Part shown: positions 9,244 through 17,560 of the stretch, piece after piece
Layout: each line of letters starts with the position of its first letter
How positions within the stretch are numbered: the first letter of the stretch is position 1
Source: Pseudonocardia bannensis
GTDB taxonomy: Bacteria; Actinomycetota; Actinomycetes; Mycobacteriales; Pseudonocardiaceae
NCBI RefSeq assembly: GCF_012911875.1
Contig: NZ_JAAXKZ010000040.1
Location: forward strand, 1-42,746
Direction: 5' to 3'
DNA: 42,746 nt
Translations under genes and position numbers: made by a program
The notes under the pieces: model-generated
The model's database searches: none
Seen by the model: the letters and a program-made list of their open reading frames with translations, nothing else
What the model was told of the DNA's origin: nothing

Positions 9244-10059
9244 ATGGCTGTCGATCCTTCCGGCGATCCCGCTGTCCTGCTCGAACGCGACGACACCGAC
9301 CCCGCGGTCGCGGTGCTGACCCTGAACCGTCCGGCCCGCTACAACGCGCTGACCGTCGAGCTGAAGGACGCGCTGCTCGCCGCCGTCACCGACGTCGCCG
9401 GGGACGAGTCGGTGCGCGCGGTGGTGCTGACCGGGGCGGGTAAGGCGTTCTGCGTCGGCCAGGACCTCGGCGAACACGCGGAGAACCTGGAGAAGGACCC
9501 GGCCACCGCGCTGGACACCGTGACCGAGCACTACAACCCGATCGTCACGGCGCTGTCCGAGGCGCCCAAGCCCGTCGTGGCGGCGATCAACGGGCCGTGC
9601 GTCGGGGCCGGTCTCGGCTTCGCGATGGCCGCGGACCTGCGGATCGCGGCATCCGGGCTGAAGTTCGCCACCGCCTTCACCGGGATCGGTCTCACCGCGG
9701 ACTCCGGGCTCTCCGCGAGCCTGGCGCACGCCGTCGGGATCTCCCGGGCGACGGAGCTGCTGCTCCTCGGCGAGCAGTTCACCGCCGAGGAGGCGCAGGC
9801 CTGGGGCCTGGTGCGCCGCGTCGTCCCGGCCGCCGAGGTCCTGGGCACGGCGCTCGAGCTCGCTCGGACGCTGGCCACGGGCCCGACCGCGGCCTACGCC
9901 GAGGTGAAGAGGGCGGTCCGGTTCGGCGCCGTGAACGAGTTGCCGGCGGTGCTCGCGCACGAGGCCGCCGCGCAGGCCCGGCTCGCCGCCACCCGCGACC
10001 ACGTCGCCGCCGTCGGGGACTTCCTGGCGAAGAAGAAGCCCACCTTCGAGGGCCGATGA
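9244..10059 (+). CDS. paaG: Enoyl-CoA hydratase/isomerase, ring-epoxide isomerase PaaG
   Basis: 271-residue crotonase-fold protein. PaaG isomerises the ring-1,2-epoxide of phenylacetyl-CoA to the oxepin-CoA. Visible landmarks are LNRPARYNALT (CoA-binding entrance), AFCVGQDLGEH (oxyanion hole; the Gly-Gln-Asp-Leu form is typical of PaaG), INGPCVGAGLGFAMAADLRI and GLTADSGLSASL. The [10 protein letters not shown]-terminus is usual for the family. PaaF-like hydratases have a different active-site loop, so PaaG is preferred. The ATG at 9244 has no clear Shine-Dalgarno and begins 21 bases after an operator, so a short-leader or leaderless transcript is possible. It overlaps the tetR gene by ATGA. 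Confidence 0.9.
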   Translation: MAVDPSGDPAVLLERDDTDPAVAVLTLNRPARYNALTVELKDALLAAVTDVAGDESVRAVVLTGAGKAFCVGQDLGEHAENLEKDPATALDTVTEHYNPIVTALSEAPKPVVAAINGPCVGAGLGFAMAADLRIAASGLKFATAFTGIGLTADSGLSASLAHAVGISRATELLLLGEQFTAEEAQAWGLVRRVVPAAEVLGTALELARTLATGPTAAYAEVKRAVRFGAVNELPAVLAHEAAAQARLAATRDHVAAVGDFLAKKKPTFEGR

Positions 10060-10700
10060 GCGGGCTGCGGGCTCGGGATCCGGCACCGGCGAAGCCCGCG
10101 GCCACCGAACCCGCGCGCCGGCCCCGCCGGCCCAGCGGCGGCCCCGGCTCGCTGCTCGAGGTGGCGGTGGCGGAGTTCAACACGCGCGGCTACGACGCCA
10201 CGAGCATGGAGGACCTCTCCCGCGCCGCGGGCATCACGAAGTCGTCGTTCTACCACCACTTCGCGGGTAAGGAGGCGCTGCTGCGGGCGGCCCTGGAGCG
10301 GGCGCTCGACGGCCTGTTCGGGGTGCTCGCCGAGCCCGGTGCGCAGACCGGTACGCCGTCGGAGCGGCTGCGGCACATCGTGCGCGGACAGGTCCGGGTG
10401 CTGATGGCCGACCTGCCCTACGTGACGCTGCTGCTGCGCGTGCGGGGCAACACCGAGACCGAGCGGTGGGCGTTGGAGCGCCGCCGCGCATTCGACGCCG
10501 AGATCACCGCGCTGGTCCGGGCCGCGGTCGACGCGGGAGAGGTGCGGGCCGGGGTCGAGCCCGCGCTGGCGGCGAAGCTGCTCTCCGGGCTCGTGAACTC
10601 GATCGTCGAGTGGTACCGCCCCGGCCGCCCGGGCACCGCGACCCTGCCCGACGACGTCGCCCGGGCGGCCTTCGCGGGAATCCTGCCGGCCGCGGCCTGA
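10056..10700 (+). CDS. paaR: TetR-family regulator, probable phenylacetate repressor
   Basis: 214-residue TetR regulator. Residues 30-77 are the DNA-binding domain, with helix-turn-helix [20 protein letters not shown] and KEAL following. The C-terminal ligand domain has no recognisable catalytic motif. The start codon overlaps the paaG stop (ATGA), so it is co-translated with paaG, and paaA follows 100 bases later. Its position inside the cluster and three copies of a TetR-like palindrome at the cluster promoters suggest that it represses paaZK, paaG-paaR and paaABCDE. In related systems the inducer is phenylacetyl-CoA; that is inference here. The symbol is assigned by context and family. Confidence 0.82.
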   Translation: MSGLRARDPAPAKPAATEPARRPRRPSGGPGSLLEVAVAEFNTRGYDATSMEDLSRAAGITKSSFYHHFAGKEALLRAALERALDGLFGVLAEPGAQTGTPSERLRHIVRGQVRVLMADLPYVTLLLRVRGNTETERWALERRRAFDAEITALVRAAVDAGEVRAGVEPALAAKLLSGLVNSIVEWYRPGRPGTATLPDDVARAAFAGILPAAA

Positions 10701-10770
10701 CCGGCTCGCGCGGCCGCAGCCGCAGCCCGGCCCACCTTGCGCCGCGCCGCGCACTGCGCCATCCTGTAGC

Positions 10771-10788
10771 CGAACGAACATTCGGTTC
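10771..10788. promoter_or_regulatory. Presumed PaaR operator 3 (paaA)
   Basis: CGAACGA-ACAT-TCGGTTC, an imperfect copy of the palindrome at 9205 (core 10773-10786). It directly abuts the paaA ribosome site AGGAGGTG (10789-10796). Repressor binding here would sit over the start of the transcript. Confidence 0.6.
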
Positions 10789-10800
10789 AGGAGGTGCCCA

Positions 10801-11766
10801 GTGCCGGACACGGACGAGCTCGCCGCGGGCTTCGAGGCGGAGTTCGAGCGGACGATCGCGGCCGACCAGCGGATCGAGCCGCGGGACTGGATGCCCGACG
10901 CCTACCGCAGGACGCTGATCCGGCAGATCGCGCAGCACGCGCACTCCGAGATCATCGGGATGCAGCCGGAGGGGAACTGGATCCTGCGGGCGCCCAGCCT
11001 GCGCCGCAAGGCGATCCTGCTGGCCAAGGTGCAGGACGAGGCCGGGCACGGGATGTACCTCTACGCCGCCGCGGAGACCCTCGGGGTGGACCGCGAGGAG
11101 CTCACCGAGAAGCTCATCGACTCCAAGCAGAAGTACTCGTCGATCTTCAACTACCCGACCCTCTCCTACGCCGACATCGGCGTGATCGGCTGGCTGGTCG
11201 ACGGGGCCGCGATCTGCAACCAGGTGCCCCTGTGCCGGTGTTCCTACGGCCCGTACGCGCGGGCGATGATCCGGATCTGCAAGGAGGAGTCGTTTCACCA
11301 GCGGCAGGGCTACGAGCTGCTGCTGGCGATGGTGAACGGCACGGAGGCGCAGCGGGCGATGGTGCAGGAGTCGGTGGACCGCTGGTGGTGGCCGTCGCTG
11401 ATGATGTTCGGCCCGCCCGACGCCGACTCGCCGAACACACAGCAGTCGATGGCGTGGGGGATCAAGCGGCACACCAACGACGAGCTCCGCCAGCGCTTCG
11501 TCGACATGACCGTGCCGCAGGCGGCGGCGCTGGGTGTCACGCTGCCGGACCCGGACCTGCGCTGGAACCCCGAACGCCAGGCGCACGACTACGGCGAGCC
11601 GGACTGGGAGGAGTTCAAGGCCGTGCTCGCCGGCTCCGGTCCGACCAACGCGCAGCGACTGGCCCACCGTCGCCGGGCGCACGAGAACGGGGCCTGGGTG
11701 CGGGAGGCCGCGCAGGCCTACGCCGACAAGCAGGCCGCCCGGTCCCGGAAGGAGGCTGCGGCGTGA
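10801..11766 (+). CDS. paaA: Phenylacetyl-CoA 1,2-epoxidase catalytic subunit PaaA
   Basis: 321-residue di-iron subunit of the multicomponent phenylacetyl-CoA epoxidase. Ferritin-like iron ligands can be read as Glu50 (AHSEI), Glu80 and His83 (DEAGHG), and Glu162 and His165 (EESFHQ). The GTG start is placed by AGGAGGTG 5 bases upstream. With PaaBCDE it converts phenylacetyl-CoA, O2 and NADPH to the ring-1,2-epoxide. It is the first gene of the tightly overlapped paaABCDE unit; its TGA overlaps the paaB GTG. Confidence 0.96.
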   Translation: MPDTDELAAGFEAEFERTIAADQRIEPRDWMPDAYRRTLIRQIAQHAHSEIIGMQPEGNWILRAPSLRRKAILLAKVQDEAGHGMYLYAAAETLGVDREELTEKLIDSKQKYSSIFNYPTLSYADIGVIGWLVDGAAICNQVPLCRCSYGPYARAMIRICKEESFHQRQGYELLLAMVNGTEAQRAMVQESVDRWWWPSLMMFGPPDADSPNTQQSMAWGIKRHTNDELRQRFVDMTVPQAAALGVTLPDPDLRWNPERQAHDYGEPDWEEFKAVLAGSGPTNAQRLAHRRRAHENGAWVREAAQAYADKQAARSRKEAAA

Positions 11767-12134
11767 GCGAGGACGTCACCGACCTCACCGCCGAGGGCGG
11801 GCGCGGGGCCGTCCCGACGACGGGCGTCGAGGCCGGGGCGGGGGAGCGCAAGCGCCGGTCCTGGCCCCTGTACGAGGTGTTCGTCCGTGGCAAGCGCGGC
11901 CTGAACCACGTGCACGTGGGCTCGCTGCACGCCGCCGACGACGAGATGGCGCTGCACAACGCGCGCGACGTCTACACCCGGCGCAACGAGGGCGTGAGCA
12001 TCTGGGTGGTCCGCGCCGACCACATCACCGCGTCGAGCCCGGCGGAGAAGGACCCCTTCTTCGCGCCGGCCGGCGACAAGGTCTACCGGCACCCCACCTT
12101 CTACGCGATCCCGGAGGAGGTGCCGCACCTGTGA
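11763..12134 (+). CDS. paaB: Phenylacetyl-CoA epoxidase subunit PaaB
   Basis: 123-residue PaaB, a small structural subunit that bridges PaaAC heterodimers. The conserved body begins at [20 protein letters not shown] and continues through [13 protein letters not shown] and WVVRADHI. About 35 residues of acidic, glycine-rich N-terminal extension precede it, which is longer than the E. coli protein. The start GTG overlaps the paaA stop by 4 bases (GTGA) and its own stop overlaps paaC the same way. Confidence 0.94.
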   Translation: MSEDVTDLTAEGGRGAVPTTGVEAGAGERKRRSWPLYEVFVRGKRGLNHVHVGSLHAADDEMALHNARDVYTRRNEGVSIWVVRADHITASSPAEKDPFFAPAGDKVYRHPTFYAIPEEVPHL

Positions 12135-13090
12135 GCGGGCACCACACCGACGTGGAGGAGCACGACGCGACCAACGCCTATCAGTCGCTGTCACAGACCA
12201 CCGCGGTCGACGACCCGCGCTGGGCGTTCGGTACCGGCGTCGAGGACGTGCAGGCCGAGATCACCTCGCCGGTCCCGGACGGCGTCGACCCGGCCGACCT
12301 GGCCGCGTACTGCCTGATGCTCGGCGACGACGCGCTGATCTGCAGCCACCGCATCTCCGAGTGGGTGTCCAACGCCCCGGAGCTGGAGGAGGAGGTCGCG
12401 CTCGCCAACACCGCGCTGGACCTGCTCGGCCAGGCCCGGGTGCTGCTGGCCCGCGCCGGACACGTCGAGGGCTTGGGCTCGACGGCCGGCTCCGCAGGCT
12501 CCGCCGGACGTGGACGCGACGAGGACGCCCTGGCCTACCTGCGCACCGAGTCGCAGTTCCGCAACGTCGCGCTGGCCGAACTCGGCGACGAGCTCGACTT
12601 CGCCCGCGCGATCGCCCGGCTGCTGATCTTCTCGACCTGGCGGCTGGCGCTGCTGCACCGGCTGCTCGGCTCGCGTGACCCGGTGATCGCCGCGGTGGCG
12701 GGCAAGGGCGTGAAGGAGCTGACCTACCACCGCGACTACGCCGCCCGCTGGACGCTGCGGCTCGGCGACGGCACCGACGAGTCGCACCGGCGGATGCAGG
12801 CCGCGCTCGATGCGATCTGGCCCTACGTCGAAGAGTTGTTCCGTACCTCCGACGAGGAGCGGCGGCTGGTCGAGGCCGGTGTCGCCGTCGACCCGGCGCA
12901 GACGCGCGCCGAGGTCGACGCCGTGCTCGACGAGGTGCTGGCGAAGGCCACCCTGACCCGCCCGCAACGCCCCGCCATCGGGACCATCGGCGGGCGCGGC
13001 GGCCGGCAGGGCCTGCACACCGAGCAGCTCGGGCACGTGCTCGCCGAGATGCAGAGCCTGGCCCGCCAGCACCCGGGGGCGACGTGGTGA
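12131..13090 (+). CDS. paaC: Phenylacetyl-CoA epoxidase structural subunit PaaC
   Basis: 319-residue ferritin-fold protein that pairs with PaaA and supports substrate binding without a full iron site. Conserved segments include LADYCLMLGDDALI-like AAYCLMLGDDALICSHR, ALDLLGQAR, RNVALAELGDELDFA, KGVKELTYHRDYAARW and the C-terminal GLHTEQLGHVLAEMQ. It is longer than typical PaaC (about 250) because of a 50-residue N-terminal extension and a Gly/Ser/Ala-rich insert near residue 118. The start GTG overlaps the paaB stop. Confidence 0.93.
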   Translation: MSGHHTDVEEHDATNAYQSLSQTTAVDDPRWAFGTGVEDVQAEITSPVPDGVDPADLAAYCLMLGDDALICSHRISEWVSNAPELEEEVALANTALDLLGQARVLLARAGHVEGLGSTAGSAGSAGRGRDEDALAYLRTESQFRNVALAELGDELDFARAIARLLIFSTWRLALLHRLLGSRDPVIAAVAGKGVKELTYHRDYAARWTLRLGDGTDESHRRMQAALDAIWPYVEELFRTSDEERRLVEAGVAVDPAQTRAEVDAVLDEVLAKATLTRPQRPAIGTIGGRGGRQGLHTEQLGHVLAEMQSLARQHPGATW

Positions 13091-13605
13091 GCGGAGCTCC
13101 CGCGAGTGCGCGGTCCCGGGCCCGCACGGTCGTGGCGCAGGTCGTCGATCCCGAGATGCCGATGCTCACCCTCGACGACCTGGGCGTCGTGCGCGGGGTC
13201 GAGGTCGACGACCACGGGGGCGTCACGGTGACGATCACCCCGACGTACTCGGGCTGCCCCGCGATCGAGGTGATGCGCGACGACCTTCGCGCGACGCTCG
13301 GCGAGGCCGGTTACGACCGGGTCGAGGTGCGTACCGTCCTCTCCCCGCCGTGGAGCACCGACTGGATCAGCGACGACGGCCGGCGCAAGCTCGCCGAGGC
13401 CGGCGTCGCCCCGCCCGGCCGCGTCGGCCCGAGGCCCACCGGGCCGATACCGCTGACCCTGACCCCGCCGTCGGCGGCCGTGCGCTGCCCGCGATGCGGG
13501 TCGCCGGCCACCGAGGAGGTCTCCCGGTTCGGGCCGACCGCCTGCACGGCGCTGCGCCGGTGCCCGTCGTGCCGGGAGCCCTTCGAGCACATGAAGGAGA
13601 TCTGA
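13087..13605 (+). CDS. paaD: Phenylacetyl-CoA epoxidase maturation protein PaaD
   Basis: 172-residue PaaD, a MIP18/SufT-like (DUF59) protein linked to iron-sulfur or di-iron assembly of the epoxidase. The N-terminal DUF59 body has DPEMPMLTLDDLGVVR and TPTYSGCPAIEVM. The C-terminus carries a four-cysteine zinc-ribbon-like module (CPRCGSP and CPSCREP). The start is taken at the GTG that overlaps the paaC stop; another GTG one codon upstream is equally possible. Its stop precedes the paaE start by 3 bases. Confidence 0.93.
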   Translation: MSGAPASARSRARTVVAQVVDPEMPMLTLDDLGVVRGVEVDDHGGVTVTITPTYSGCPAIEVMRDDLRATLGEAGYDRVEVRTVLSPPWSTDWISDDGRRKLAEAGVAPPGRVGPRPTGPIPLTLTPPSAAVRCPRCGSPATEEVSRFGPTACTALRRCPSCREPFEHMKEI

Positions 13606-13608
13606 GCG

Positions 13609-14727
13609 GTGCCTGCGGATTCGATCACGGCGACCGCCCCGGCCGACGAGATCGTCGAGCCGGTCGCCGGCGGCTTCCACCGACTGCGCGTGGCGGCGAT
13701 CGAGCGGCTCTGCGACGACGCCGTCGCCGTCACGTTCGCGGTGCCCGACGACCTGCGCGCGGAGTTCTCCTTCCGGCCCGGCCAGTACCTCACGCTGCGG
13801 CAGTTCGTCGACGGGGGCGAGGAGCGCCGCTCGTACTCGATCTGCGCCCCGGCCGGTGCCGCACCGCGGGTCGGCGTGCGCCGGATCGACTCGGGGCTGT
13901 TCTCCGAATGGCTGGTCGACCGGCTGGAGCCCGGTGAGGAGATCGAGGTCGGGCCGCCGGCCGGGTCGTTCACGCCCGATCTCGAAGCAGGGATGCACCA
14001 CGGGCTCATCGCGGCCGGCTCGGGGATCACGCCGGTCCTGTCGATCGCGGCGTCCGTGCTGGCCGCGCACGCCGACACCCGGGTGACGCTGCTCTACGGC
14101 AACCGGCGCACCGACACGGTGATGTTCACCGAGGAGCTCGCCGATCTGAAGAACGCCTACGGCCCGCGGTTGCACCTGCTGCACGTGCTGTCGCGGGAGC
14201 CGATGGAGGCCGAGATCTTCTCCGGCCGGCTCGACGCCGACAAGCTCCGCACGCTGCTCGGTGCGCTGGTGGAGGTCGAGGACGTGGACCACTGGTGGCT
14301 GTGCGGGCCGCTGGGAATGACCGAGGGCGCCGTCGAGGTGCTCACCGGGTTCGGTGTGGACCGCAAGCGGGTGCACCGGGAGCTGTTCTACGTCGACGAG
14401 CCGCCGCCGGAGCTGCACCGCGTCGACGCCGCCGACCTCGTCGGGGGGGAGACCAGCGAGGTCACCGTCGTCCTCAACGGCCGGTCGACCAACCTGACCC
14501 TGCCCCGTGACGTCTCGATGCTCGACGCCGCGCAGAGGGTCCGCGGCGATCTGCCGTTCGCCTGCAAGGGCGGGGTGTGCGGCACGTGCCGGGCCAAGGT
14601 CACCGACGGTGACGTGATGATGCGCCGCAACTTCGCGCTCGAGGACGACGAGGTCGAGGCCGGCTTCGTGCTGACCTGCCAGACGAGGCCGGTGTCGGAG
14701 AAGGTGACCGTCGACTTCGACGTCTAG
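13609..14727 (+). CDS. paaE: Phenylacetyl-CoA epoxidase reductase PaaE
   Basis: 372-residue reductase that passes electrons from NADPH via FAD and a 2Fe-2S centre to the PaaAC di-iron site. Domains in order: FAD-binding (RPGQYLTLR, RRSYSIC), NAD(P)-binding (GSGITPVLSIA, CGPLGMTEG) and a C-terminal plant-type ferredoxin domain with the cysteines in CKGGVCGTC plus a distal CQT. Length and domain order match PaaE. The GTG start is preceded by AAGGAG. It is the last gene of paaABCDE; a converging regulator remnant begins 24 bases downstream. Confidence 0.95.
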   Translation: MPADSITATAPADEIVEPVAGGFHRLRVAAIERLCDDAVAVTFAVPDDLRAEFSFRPGQYLTLRQFVDGGEERRSYSICAPAGAAPRVGVRRIDSGLFSEWLVDRLEPGEEIEVGPPAGSFTPDLEAGMHHGLIAAGSGITPVLSIAASVLAAHADTRVTLLYGNRRTDTVMFTEELADLKNAYGPRLHLLHVLSREPMEAEIFSGRLDADKLRTLLGALVEVEDVDHWWLCGPLGMTEGAVEVLTGFGVDRKRVHRELFYVDEPPPELHRVDAADLVGGETSEVTVVLNGRSTNLTLPRDVSMLDAAQRVRGDLPFACKGGVCGTCRAKVTDGDVMMRRNFALEDDEVEAGFVLTCQTRPVSEKVTVDFDV

Positions 14728-14750
14728 TCCGTCCAGTTCGAGGCGTCACG

Positions 14751-15690
14751 TCAGGGCCGATCGGACCCGCCCGGGCCGAGGAGCCGGCCGACGAGATCGC
14801 GGCGGCTGCGCACGCCGACCTTGTCGAAGACCGCTTTGAGGTGGTCCTGAACGGTGTGCCGGGAGATGTGCAGGGTGTCCGAGATGGTCAGGGTCGACGA
14901 ACCGCGCAGGACCAGCCTGGCGATCTCCGCCTCGCGGGCTGAGGCCGTGTGCGGACAACACGAGCGGCACGGTGTCGCCCGCCACCGCGGGTTCGACGAC
15001 CACCGCGATGCGATCCTCACCGGGCGGCCCGCGCAGCCGGGACGCGTGCACCCGGAGCCAGCGTCCGACGACGGTCCGGACCCGGGTACTCGGCAGCACC
15101 CGCGGCGCTGCCGTTCCACGCTCCACCGCGCCGAGCGCCACCGCGACGGTGTAGACGGCGACCGGCAACGGAAGCCGGGTGGAGCGGACGTCCTCGACCA
15201 GCGACAGCAGATGTTCGGCTTCCGGCGTGATCGCGACGACGCTCAGATCGTCGGCGAGCAGGACGACCCCGGGTCGCTGATCGCTGCCGTCGCCGCCGGC
15301 CCCGCCACGGTTGTGCAACAGCACGGCCTGACGCAGCGCGTGGGCGATGTGCGGGCCGAGCCGGGCGATCAGCGCGGCCTCCGGCGGCGTGAAACCGAGC
15401 GGCCGGTCCGCGCGATGCAGGCACAGGTAGCCCCAGCACTCCGAGCCGGTGACCAACGCCGCGCGAAGCTCGTCGCCGAGGCCGAGGGGCCTCATGATGT
15501 CGCGGTAGCGCGCGCTCGACGCGCGGTGGAGGTGGGTGGCCTCGTCCAGCGAGGCCACGTGCGTCGCCGCGGAGGCCAGCGACGCGAACGTGTTGACGTC
15601 GGCGCTGCCGAACTCGTTGTCGAGGAACCGGGGGGTCGCGGTGTCGAGCGCTGTGGCATTGGCGGATCGTGTCGTGCTCGGCCCGGGCCG
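14751..15690 (-). pseudogene. Broken LuxR-type regulator
   Basis: Remnant of an actinobacterial LuxR-type regulator of about 360 residues. From about 15660 downward the frame reads RFLDNEFGSADVNTFASL, then RPLGLGDELRAALVTGSECW and PHIAHALRQAVLL, as in this family's sensory part. After VLSAHGLSPR, near 14935, the frame changes. The LuxR DNA-binding domain (EAEIARLVLRG, ISRHTVQDHLKAVFDKVGV) continues in another frame to the TGA at 14751. The expected CCGCGCGAG reads CCGCGAG, consistent with loss of one CG. About 70-90 N-terminal residues are also missing, since no homologous-looking sequence or start lies upstream. It is adjacent and divergent to a SnoaL gene. Either a decaying regulator or, for the indel only, an assembly error. 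Confidence 0.75.
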
Positions 15691-15744
15691 CAACGGCTCT
15701 CCTCGGCACGCCCACGGTGTCCTGCCCCCACAGCGGCCGCGATA

Positions 15745-15760
15745 CCCCAGCTTTCTGGGA
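15745..15760. promoter_or_regulatory. Small palindrome upstream of SnoaL gene
   Basis: CCCAG-CTTT-CTGGG inverted repeat in the divergent region between the LuxR remnant and the SnoaL-like gene, 36 bases before the chosen ATG. It could be a regulator site. The evidence is only the symmetry and the position. Confidence 0.35.
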
Positions 15761-15795
15761 TGGAGGACGTCCGCCGCCGGCTGGACGACCCGACC

Positions 15796-16224
15796 ATGAC
15801 GGCCGACCACATCACCCGTAACAAGCAGCTCGTCGAGGCGTTCATCCAGGAACTGTTCAGCAAGGGCGACCTCGATGCCGTCGACCGCTACCTGGACCCG
15901 GACTTCGTCAACCACGATCCGCCGTTCCCCGGTGCTCCCGATGGACCCGAGGGCATGCGGCAGGCGGCCGCGATGTTCCGGCGGGCGCTACCCGACTGGC
16001 ACAGCGAGGTGAATCAGCTCGTCGCCGAGGACGACATCGTCGTCGAGCGCTTCACCGCCGGCGGCACGCACCGCGGAGAATTGATGGGCGCACAACCCAC
16101 GGGCAGGACGATCGTGCTCGCCGGTGTCAACATGTTCCGGATCGACGGCGACAGGATCCTCGAGCGGTGGGGCCGGCTGGACGAACTCGGATTGCTGCGT
16201 CAGCTCGGCCTGCTCCCTGGATAG
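15796..16224 (+). CDS. SnoaL-like (NTF2-fold) protein
   Basis: 142-residue SnoaL-type protein of the ester-cyclase family. It has the typical N-terminal helix (NKQLVEAFIQELFSKGDLDA), then YLDPDFVNHDPP, the MFRRALPDWHSEVNQLVAE segment, RFTAGGTHRGELMG and a C-terminal strand containing FRIDGDRILERWGRLDELG. Members act on polyketide-type or small ester substrates, or have no known substrate. The ATG at 15796 fits the family start; an in-frame ATG at 15760 would add 12 residues and abut the palindrome. Neither has a good ribosome site. Divergent from the broken LuxR gene, which may once have controlled it. Confidence 0.8.
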   Translation: MTADHITRNKQLVEAFIQELFSKGDLDAVDRYLDPDFVNHDPPFPGAPDGPEGMRQAAAMFRRALPDWHSEVNQLVAEDDIVVERFTAGGTHRGELMGAQPTGRTIVLAGVNMFRIDGDRILERWGRLDELGLLRQLGLLPG

Positions 16225-16245
16225 GCGCTGTTCCGCGGTGGCCTG

Positions 16246-16375
16246 CTAGCCGCTGTCGCCATGTTCTCGCCGAAATGTTGCTGGCCGGGCAGCCAGTCGA
16301 CTATTCGAGTACTCGCACGCGGTCGTTCTCGACGACCACCCTGTAATGGTCGGGATTGCTGAGCGCCGACTCCAT
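16246..16375 (-). pseudogene. Internally deleted cupin-like gene remnant
   Basis: On the minus strand the ATG at 16375 begins MESALSNPDHYRVVVENDRV followed by RVLE and a stop. In another frame, immediately after, it reads DWLPGQQHFGENMATAAS. These match the two ends of a small cupin-like protein family (NPDxYRVVxENxRVRVLE near the start; WLPGQxHFGEN near the end). The 50 or so residues that should lie between are absent, so an internal deletion has joined the two ends. The true C-terminus is also lost. Family assignment is from memory of the motif pattern. Confidence 0.55.
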
Positions 16376-16620
16376 GTCGTCCACGCGATCGGTGTGGCCC
16401 GGCCGTCGATGCATCGACTCGCGCTCGAACATAGTCCGAACTGAGGATGACAGCTCCGCTCGGCTGAGCCGACACTCTCGCTCCGACGACCCGACCAGGA
16501 ATCCGAGGCCAGCGCGAGGCACACCACGATGAGGCGCACCGAACGGACCGGTTCTCCTTTCCCCGGCACCGGAGATGGATCGACCCCGCGTGACAGCCCT
16601 GCGGTGAGAGGGATCTGACC

Positions 16621-17560
16621 GTGGCGGCGGCGCTCGAGGCACGCGGTCTGCGCAAGTCCTACGGACCCGTCGTCGCCGTCGACTCGCTGGACCTCGAGGT
16701 CGAAGCGGGTGCGGTGGTGGGCTTCCTCGGGCCGAACGGTGCCGGGAAGACCACGGCGATCCGCATGCTGTCGACCGTCCTGCCCCCGGACGCCGGTGAG
16801 TTCGCCGTCGCCGGCGTACCGCACAGCCGTCCGCGGGAGATCCGTCGGCGGCTGGACGTCCTGCCGGAGAGCGCCGGCTACCCGCAGGGCCAGACGGGCC
16901 ACGAGTGGCTGAGCTTCCACGCCCGGCTGTTCGGCCGCTCCCGGGCCGACGCCGCCGCGACCGCGTGGCGGCTGCTCGGCGAGGTGGGCCTGGCCGACCG
17001 CGGCCGATCGCGCGTGTCGAGCTACAGCCGCGGCATGTGCCAGCGTCTCGGCATCGCCCGGGCACTGGTCAACGACCCCCAGGTGGTCTTCCTCGACGAG
17101 CCCACCCTCGGTCTGGACCCGAGCGGCCAGCGGCAGATCCTGGACCTGGTCGCCCGGATCGGGCGGGAGCACGGGGTCACCGTGGTGCTCAGCACGCACC
17201 TGCTCGCCGAGGTCGAAGCGTTCTGCGATCGCGTGATCATCCTCAACCGCGGCCGGATCGCCGCGCAGGGCACGGTCGACGAGGTCGGGCGGCTGGCGGC
17301 GGGGCGCCGCAGCGGCCTGCTGCGGGTGCAGGCCGAGTCGCTGTCCCGCGCGCTCGAGGCGCTCGCCGCCGCCGGGGTGCCGGCCGCCGCCGACGGGCGG
17401 CTCGGCGGCCGGATCCGGCTGAGCGTGCCGCCCGGCGCCGAGCCGGGACGTTGTCGGCGCCCTCGAGCCGCTGCTCGCCGCAGGTATCCCGGTGCTCGGG
17501 TTCGCCGTCGAGGGCGGTCGTCTCAACGACGCGTTCCTCACGGTCACGAAGGACAGCTGA
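16621..17560 (+). CDS. ABC transporter ATP-binding protein (frameshifted near its end)
   Basis: ATPase of an ABC-2 type exporter. Walker A GPNGAGKTT (38-46), signature SYSRGMCQRLGIARAL (about 134-149), Walker B VVFLDEPTLGLDPSG (159-173) and the H-loop LSTHLL are intact. Near 17445-17447 the frame breaks. The natural C-terminus (DVVGALEPLLAAGIPVLGF, then GGRLNDAFLTVTKDS) continues in the next frame and stops at 17558-17560, giving 312 residues if one G of the GGG run is removed. Without correction the ATPase runs in frame into the permease as a 583-residue fusion with an Arg-rich, out-of-frame linker. The true stop overlaps the permease ATG (TGATG), which favours two separate genes. GTG start behind GAGAGGGA. 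Confidence 0.82.

Noticed and set aside
14854..16224. 456-residue plus-strand ORF as one protein with a SnoaL end
   Set aside because: Residues before the SnoaL part are antisense to the LuxR remnant and not protein-like.
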